Shown here: positions 7,012 to 11,019 of the stretch, one piece after another
How the letters are laid out: each line of letters begins with the position of its first letter
How positions within the stretch are numbered: the stretch's first letter is position 1
Assembly: GCA_022865725.1 (NCBI GenBank)
Contig: JALHTP010000104.1
Location: 1 to 11,019, forward strand
DNA: 11,019 nt
Origin: Methyloceanibacter sp.
Lineage (GTDB): Bacteria; Pseudomonadota; Alphaproteobacteria; Rhizobiales; Methyloligellaceae
Direction of reading: 5' to 3'
Position numbers and translations under genes: made by a program
The notes under the pieces: generated by a model
What the model saw: the letters and a program-made list of their open reading frames with translations, nothing else
What the model was told of the DNA's origin: nothing
Databases searched by the model: none

Positions 7012-7053
7012 AAAAGGGTGTTAGCGTCCGCTCGGGCGGCTGGCAACCCCTTT
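7012..7053 (-). terminator. Possible terminator or attenuator hairpin between ftfL and sga
   Basis: On the minus strand AAAGGG (7053-7048) pairs with CCCTTT (7018-7013), followed by one more T. Inside lies a perfect CCGC/GCGG stem with a four-base loop (7028-7039). It starts six bases past the ftfL stop and ends 21 bases before the sga ribosome binding site. The short T-run makes strong termination unlikely; partial attenuation or an RNA processing site are alternatives. Confidence 0.3.
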
Positions 7054-7059
7054 CAGCAG

Positions 7060-8799
7060 CTAGAATAAACCGGCAATGCGGCCGTCAGGCGCAAGCTCGA
7101 TCGAGTTGGCGGCTGGCACCTTCGGCAGGCCCGGCATGGTCATGATGTCGCCGCAGACCACCACGACGAACTCGGCCCCTGCCGAAAGGCGAACCTCGCG
7201 GATCGGGATCACATGGCCCGAGGGCGCGCCCTTGGCGTCGGGATTGGTCGAGAAGCTATATTGGGTCTTGGCCACGCAGATCGGGAACTTGCCGAACCCT
7301 TCCTTCTCCAGCTCGGCGAAGCGGTCCTTGACGGCCTTGTCGGCGCTGATGTCGGAAGCGCCGTAGATCTCGCGCGCGATGGTTCGGGTCTTCTCCCAGA
7401 GCGTCATGTCATCGGGATAAAGCGGGTGGAAACCGCTCGGCTTCTCCTCGATGGTGCGGACCACGGTCTTGGCGAGCTCGGCGGCCCCATGGCCCCCTTG
7501 CGCCCAATGATCGGCCAGCACGCATTCGACGCCAAGGCCGGCGCAAAGCTTGTCGAGCAGCGCGACTTCGGCTTGCGTATCGGTGCTGAAGCGGTTGATC
7601 GAGACGATCACCGGGACGCCGTAGCGCTTCAGATTCTCGACATGCTTTTTGAGATTGGCGAAGCCTTTCTTAAGCGCATCGAGGTTCTCCGTCTTCAGCG
7701 CATCCTTGGCGACGCCGCCATGCATTTTCAGCGCGCGGATGGTGGCGACCAGCACCACGCAATCGGGTGTAAGCCCCGCTTTGCGGCATTTGATGTCGAA
7801 GAATTTCTCGGCGCCGAGATCGGCGCCGAAGCCGGCTTCGGTCACCACATAGTCGCCGAGCTTGAGCGCCGCCTTGGTGGCGATCACCGAGTTGCAGCCG
7901 TGCGCGATATTGGCGAAGGGGCCGCCATGGATGAAGGCCGGGTTGTTCTCCAGCGTCTGCACCAGATTGGGCGCCAGCGCGTCCTTGAGCAGAGCCGCCA
8001 TCGAGCCGGCCGCCGAGAGGTCTTTGGCGGTGACGGTCTTCTTGTCCCGCGTCTGGCCGATCTGGATCTGGCCTAACCTTCGCTGAAGGTCGGCAAGATC
8101 GGTGGCCAGGCAGAAGATCGCCATGACCTCCGAGGCGACGGTAATGTCGAAGCCCGCCTCGCGCGGATAGCCGTTGGCGGCGCCGCCGAGCGAGGAGACG
8201 ATGGACCTGAGCGCGCGGTCGTTCATATCGACGGCACGCCGCCAGGTGACGCGGCGGGTATCGATGTCGAGCTTGTTGCCCCAATAGACATGATTGTCGA
8301 TCAAAGCCGCGAGCAGATTGTTGGCGGCGCCGATGGCATGGAAATCGCCGGTGAAATGGAGATTGATGTCCTCCATGGGCACCACTTGGGCGAAGCCGCC
8401 GCCGGCCGCGCCGCCCTTGACCCCGAAGCAGGGCCCGAGCGAGGGCTCGCGAATGCAGATGATGGCCTTCTTGCCAATCTCGTTCAGCGCATCGCCGAGC
8501 CCGACCGTGGTCGTGGTCTTGCCTTCGCCGGCGGGCGTCGGCGTGATGGCGGTGACCAGGATCAGTCTGCCGTCGGGGCGCCCCGAGAGAGAGGCGATAT
8601 AGTCGAGCGAGACCTTGGCCTTGTAATGCCCGTAAGGGATCAGGTCCTCGGGGGCGATGCCGAGCTTGTCCTTCGCCACGTCGAGGATCGGCCGCATATG
8701 GGCGGCTTGGCTGATCTCGATGTCGGATTTCGGGTTCTTGTGCTGATCGTCGGACCGCTTGCCCGGTTTTTCGGCAGTTTCACGCGGTTGGACTGACAT
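7060..8799 (-). CDS. ftfL: Formate-tetrahydrofolate ligase
   Basis: Condenses formate with tetrahydrofolate at the expense of ATP to give 10-formyl-tetrahydrofolate, the entry point of formate carbon into the serine cycle; Fch and MtdA take the product onward. The 579 residues show the family signatures: a P-loop TPTPAGEGKTTTTVG at 86-100, REPSLGPCFGVKGGAAGGG at 117-135, EDINLHFTGDFHAI at 143-156, and a C-terminal TMPGLPKVPAA. The ATG at 8799 has AGGGG ten bases upstream and is preferred to a TTG at 8850 without a good site. Compared with the roughly 557-residue AM1 enzyme it has about 22 extra polar N-terminal residues before SDIEI. It is known as fhs in many genomes. It is first in the minus-strand gene row, next to the divergent spacer shared with gck. 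Confidence 0.96.
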   Translation of the reverse strand: MSVQPRETAEKPGKRSDDQHKNPKSDIEISQAAHMRPILDVAKDKLGIAPEDLIPYGHYKAKVSLDYIASLSGRPDGRLILVTAITPTPAGEGKTTTTVGLGDALNEIGKKAIICIREPSLGPCFGVKGGAAGGGFAQVVPMEDINLHFTGDFHAIGAANNLLAALIDNHVYWGNKLDIDTRRVTWRRAVDMNDRALRSIVSSLGGAANGYPREAGFDITVASEVMAIFCLATDLADLQRRLGQIQIGQTRDKKTVTAKDLSAAGSMAALLKDALAPNLVQTLENNPAFIHGGPFANIAHGCNSVIATKAALKLGDYVVTEAGFGADLGAEKFFDIKCRKAGLTPDCVVLVATIRALKMHGGVAKDALKTENLDALKKGFANLKKHVENLKRYGVPVIVSINRFSTDTQAEVALLDKLCAGLGVECVLADHWAQGGHGAAELAKTVVRTIEEKPSGFHPLYPDDMTLWEKTRTIAREIYGASDISADKAVKDRFAELEKEGFGKFPICVAKTQYSFSTNPDAKGAPSGHVIPIREVRLSAGAEFVVVVCGDIMTMPGLPKVPAANSIELAPDGRIAGLF

Positions 8800-8927
8800 A
8801 ACTGCTTGGCCCCTGGGACTTGCGACACAACTTGCAAAAGGAATGGGCAAGGTAATTCATTCGCTTGCCTTATTGCAATCGTCTGTGCAGTTTCAGCGCG
8901 CTTTAGGGGGGAGGAAAATCTAAGCTA
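8800..8927. promoter_or_regulatory. Divergent promoter region between ftfL and gck
   Basis: A 128-bp spacer separates the divergently transcribed ftfL and gck, so both promoters are expected here. It is visibly less GC-rich than the flanking genes and dense in TTGC/GCAA motifs. I could not find convincing -35/-10 pairs in either direction; TTGCAA at 8873-8878 with 17-base spacing to a poor -10 is the best minus-strand candidate. The gck ribosome binding site (GGGGGGAGG, 8906-8914) lies 13 bases before its ATG, and the ftfL site is at 8810-8814. Confidence 0.7.
8846..8869. promoter_or_regulatory. Candidate operator: GGCAAG-N12-CTTGCC inverted repeat
   Basis: A perfect 6-bp interrupted inverted repeat lies in the middle of the divergent spacer. 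Further related half-sites surround it: ACTTGC twice as a direct repeat 12 bases apart (8818-8823 and 8830-8835) and the 8-bp palindrome ATTGCAAT (8872-8879). This resembles the site of a dimeric regulator; serine-cycle genes in M. extorquens are controlled by the LysR-type activator QscR. Linking this site to a QscR homologue is inference. Confidence 0.4.
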
Positions 8928-10187
8928 ATGACGCCGCCCGATCTGCTCAAAGCCATGTTCCAAGCCGCGGTTGACGCCGCGTTGCCGTCGCTGTGCGTGC
9001 CGGCCTACCTGCCTCCCCGGCCCAAGGGGCGCACCATCGTCATCGGCGCCGGCAAGGCGTCAGGCGCAATGGCCAAGGCGCTGGAGGATTCCTGGGAGGG
9101 GCCGATCGAGGGGCTGGTGGTGACGCGCTACGGCTATCGCGTGCCCACGACGCGGCTCGAAGTGGTCGAGGCCGCCCACCCGGTGCCCGACGCGGCCGGA
9201 CGTGACGCGGCCAGGCGCATCCTCGCATTGGTGCAGGGACTGACTGCCGACGATCTCGTGCTGTGCCTGATCTCCGGCGGCGGGTCGGCGCTGCTCGCGC
9301 TTCCGCCCGAGGGGCTGACGCTCGAAGACAAGCAGGCGGTGAACAAGGCGCTGTTGAAGTCGGGCGCGACGATCTCCGAGATGAACACCGTGCGGAAGCA
9401 TCTCTCGGCGATCAAGGGCGGCAGGCTCGCCGCCGCGGCGGCGCCGGCCAAGGTGATCGCGCTGATGATCTCCGACGTACCGGGCGACGACCCCTCGATC
9501 ATCGCCTCGGGTCCGACCGTGCCCGACCCTTCCACCAACAAAGACGCGCTCGGCATTATCGAAAAGTATGGCATCGACGTGCCGAAAGCCGTGCGCGAGC
9601 GGCTCCGCACGGCAGACGAGACGCCGAAGCCCGGCGACAAGCGGCTGGCACGCGTCGAGAACGTCATGATCGCCACGCCACAGGCCTCGCTCGAAGCGGC
9701 GGCGGACGTCGCCCGCGCGGCGGGCGTCACGCCGGTCATCCTCGGCGATTCCATCGAAGGCGAGTCGCGCGACGTGGCGTTGGTGCATGCCGGCATCGCG
9801 CGCCAATGCGCTCTGCGCGGGCAGCCCGAGCAGCCGCCTTGCGTGCTGATCTCGGGCGGCGAGACCACGATCACGCTCAAGGGCAAAGGCAAAGGCGGGC
9901 GCAACACCGAATTTCTGCTCGCGCTCGCCATCGCGCTCGACGGCATGAAGGGCATTTATGCCCTTGCTGGGGATACGGACGGCGTGGATGGCAGCGAGGA
10001 CAATGCCGGCGCGCTGATCTATCCCGATACGCTGGCGCGCGCGGCGAAGGCCGGGATCAACGCCAAGGCGATGCTGGCCGACAACGATCCCTGGACCTTC
10101 TTCAAGGCCATCGGCGATCTGCTGATGACCGGGCCGACGCTGACCAATGTCAACGACTTCCGCGCCATCCTGATCGAGAAGGGCTGA
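8928..10187 (+). CDS. gck: Glycerate kinase, type 2 (MOFRL family), forming 2-phosphoglycerate
   Basis: Phosphorylates D-glycerate from HprA; the type used in the serine cycle makes 2-phosphoglycerate, which enolase converts to PEP for Ppc. The 419 residues show the two-domain family: an N-terminal DUF4147 domain with VIGAGKASGAM at 38-48 (conserved Lys43), LISGGGSALLALP at 114-126, NTVRKHLSAIKGGRLA at 153-168 and SDVPGDDPSIIASGPT at 182-197; then a C-terminal MOFRL domain with SGGETT at 309-314, GGRNTEFLLALA at 323-334 and AGDTDGVDG at 347-355. Length is normal. The ATG at 8928 has GGAGG 13 bases upstream. It is divergent from ftfL and is followed after 66 bp by the hydroxylase-family gene. 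Hydroxypyruvate reductase (TtuD) annotations of this family are common; the serine-cycle setting supports the kinase. Confidence 0.95.
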   Translation: MTPPDLLKAMFQAAVDAALPSLCVPAYLPPRPKGRTIVIGAGKASGAMAKALEDSWEGPIEGLVVTRYGYRVPTTRLEVVEAAHPVPDAAGRDAARRILALVQGLTADDLVLCLISGGGSALLALPPEGLTLEDKQAVNKALLKSGATISEMNTVRKHLSAIKGGRLAAAAAPAKVIALMISDVPGDDPSIIASGPTVPDPSTNKDALGIIEKYGIDVPKAVRERLRTADETPKPGDKRLARVENVMIATPQASLEAAADVARAAGVTPVILGDSIEGESRDVALVHAGIARQCALRGQPEQPPCVLISGGETTITLKGKGKGGRNTEFLLALAIALDGMKGIYALAGDTDGVDGSEDNAGALIYPDTLARAAKAGINAKAMLADNDPWTFFKAIGDLLMTGPTLTNVNDFRAILIEKG

Positions 10188-10200
10188 GGCCTCGGCCTTA
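10185..10200 (+). other. Small hairpin across the gck stop codon
   Basis: TGAGGC and GCCTTA can pair around a CTCG loop, with one G-T wobble; the stem includes the gck stop codon itself. No T-run follows, so termination between gck and the next gene is not supported. The remainder of the 66-bp gap shows only the ribosome binding site of the next gene. Confidence 0.2.
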
Positions 10201-10242
10201 CTGTCCCCATACTCTCTTGCTCTCATGGCGGCGAACCGCATC

Positions 10243-10247
10243 GGAGG
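10243..10247 (+). promoter_or_regulatory. Ribosome binding site of the hydroxylase-family gene
   Basis: GGAGG lies six bases before the ATG at 10254, ideal spacing. It fixes the start of a gene that runs off the window. Confidence 0.75.
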
Positions 10248-10253
10248 CGTCGA

Positions 10254-11019
10254 ATGCAAGAGCAGGACCCGACACTCGGGGGGCTGGTCATTGCCTTCGT
10301 CATTCTCTTCGTCGTCTTTCGCGCGCTCGAGCTATTCCGTGCGCGGGAGCGGCGTCTGCCGATCTTGCGGAAAGGCCTTCTGACCGACGGCACCTACTGG
10401 CTGTTCACTCCCTTCGTGACAAAGGCGATCACGCGCATCTGCGTCGCCGGAGTCGTCATCCCCTTCGCCCTGATCGTCTACGGCAAGCTCGACCGCGATC
10501 TCGTCCTGCAAGGGTTCGGGCCGCTCTCCCGGTTCCCCTTCTGGGCGCAGGCCATCGGAATTCTGCTGATCGGCGATTTCGTGGGCTATTGGATGCACCG
10601 TGCCTTCCACGGGCGGCGGCTGTGGCGGTTCCATGCCGTGCATCACTCTTCCGTCGATGTCGATTGGCTCTCGGCGGTGCGGCTGCATCCGGTCAATGAC
10701 GCGGTGATGCGGGTGGCGGGCACCCTCCCGGTGCTGGCGCTTGGCTTCGCGCCGGTGGCGGTGGCGGGAATCCTGCCGGTGCTGACGCTCATGGCGATCC
10801 TCGTGCACGCCAATGTCGATTGGGATTGGGGCCCCTTGCGCGCCCTCATCGCCTCGCCACGCTTCCACCGCTGGCACCACACCGATGAAACGCAGGCGCG
10901 CGACAAGAATTTCGCCGGTCTCTTGCCGCTATGGGACATCCTGTTCGGCACCTACTACATGCCAAGGGAGCAACGGCCGAGCAGCTTCGGCACGGCGACC
11001 CCAGTGCCCACGGGGCTGA
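10254..11019 (+). CDS. Fatty acid hydroxylase / sterol desaturase superfamily membrane protein (3' end outside window)
   Basis: An integral membrane di-iron oxygenase by family; members hydroxylate or desaturate lipids, sterols, carotenoids or fatty acyl chains, and the substrate cannot be told here. The 255 residues in the window contain the histidine clusters of the superfamily: HRAFH at 115-119, FHAVHHSS at 126-133, LHP at 144-146, VHAN at 184-187 and FHRWHHTDE at 204-212. Hydrophobic segments at about 8-27, 58-76, 94-114 and 150-185 are likely membrane spans, with the histidines facing the cytoplasm. The ATG has GGAGG six bases upstream. The frame is still open at the right edge, and the final residues resemble the family C-terminus, so probably only a few residues are missing. 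It follows gck on the same strand and may be co-transcribed, but it has no known place in the serine cycle. Confidence 0.9.
   Translation, partial: MQEQDPTLGGLVIAFVILFVVFRALELFRARERRLPILRKGLLTDGTYWLFTPFVTKAITRICVAGVVIPFALIVYGKLDRDLVLQGFGPLSRFPFWAQAIGILLIGDFVGYWMHRAFHGRRLWRFHAVHHSSVDVDWLSAVRLHPVNDAVMRVAGTLPVLALGFAPVAVAGILPVLTLMAILVHANVDWDWGPLRALIASPRFHRWHHTDETQARDKNFAGLLPLWDILFGTYYMPREQRPSSFGTATPVPTGL

Noticed and set aside
6981..7046. Upstream in-frame extension of sga by 22 residues
   Set aside because: The internal ATG at 6980 has a near-ideal GGGGAG site and matches the family N-terminus. The extension also covers the possible hairpin region.
8800..8850. Extension of ftfL to a TTG at 8850
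   Set aside because: A TTG start without a good ribosome binding site would add 17 residues from what appears to be promoter DNA.
8865..8901. sigma-70 promoter for gck starting at TTGCCT or TTGCAA
   Set aside because: No acceptable -10 hexamer lies 16-18 bases downstream of either on the plus strand.
9263..10699. Plus-strand open frame of 478 codons overlapping gck and the hydroxylase gene
   Set aside because: It is in another frame of two genes with clear motifs, and its translation is Arg/Ala-rich and repetitive; a shadow frame.

Overview
The window is a high-GC stretch that carries a serine-cycle methylotrophy cluster of the kind found in alphaproteobacterial (Hyphomicrobiales-type) methylotrophs. 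The taxon is an inference. It rests on close resemblance of MtdA, Fch, HprA, Sga, MtkA and MtkB to my memory of the Methylorubrum extorquens AM1 proteins, and on the conserved order sga-hprA-mtdA-fch-mtkA-mtkB-ppc. No database search was run.

Layout: eight genes lie on the minus strand. In transcription order they are ftfL (8799-7060), sga (6980-5769), hprA (5611-4667), mtdA (4654-3797), fch (3797-3165), mtkA (3112-1937), mtkB (1913-1005) and ppc (813 to beyond the left edge). mtdA and fch overlap by one base, and hprA/mtdA and mtkA/mtkB are separated by 12 and 23 bases. Larger gaps lie at ftfL/sga (79 bp), sga/hprA (157 bp), fch/mtkA (52 bp) and mtkB/ppc (191 bp). Each of these four holds a possible hairpin. 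gck (8928-10187) runs the other way from a 128-bp divergent spacer. A membrane-bound fatty acid hydroxylase-family gene follows it on the same strand and runs off the right edge. No gap exceeds 300 bp, and I saw no RNA gene, mobile element or CRISPR array.

How the genes fit together: FtfL, Fch and MtdA take formate to methylene-tetrahydrofolate, the C1 donor for serine synthesis. Sga converts serine plus glyoxylate to hydroxypyruvate plus glycine. HprA reduces hydroxypyruvate to glycerate, and Gck phosphorylates glycerate to 2-phosphoglycerate. After enolase (not in the window), Ppc carboxylates PEP to oxaloacetate. After malate dehydrogenase (not in the window), MtkAB makes malyl-CoA. Malyl-CoA lyase, which would close the cycle by giving acetyl-CoA and glyoxylate, is not in the window; in M. 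extorquens AM1 its gene follows ppc. glyA, eno and mdh are also absent here.

This is a well-described metabolic system, and I found no convincing new system. The points most worth a second look are the symmetric TTGC/GCAA elements in the ftfL-gck divergent spacer, the hairpins at the operon junctions (one overlapping the ppc ribosome binding site), the joining of ftfL and gck to the core cluster, and the hydroxylase gene behind gck.
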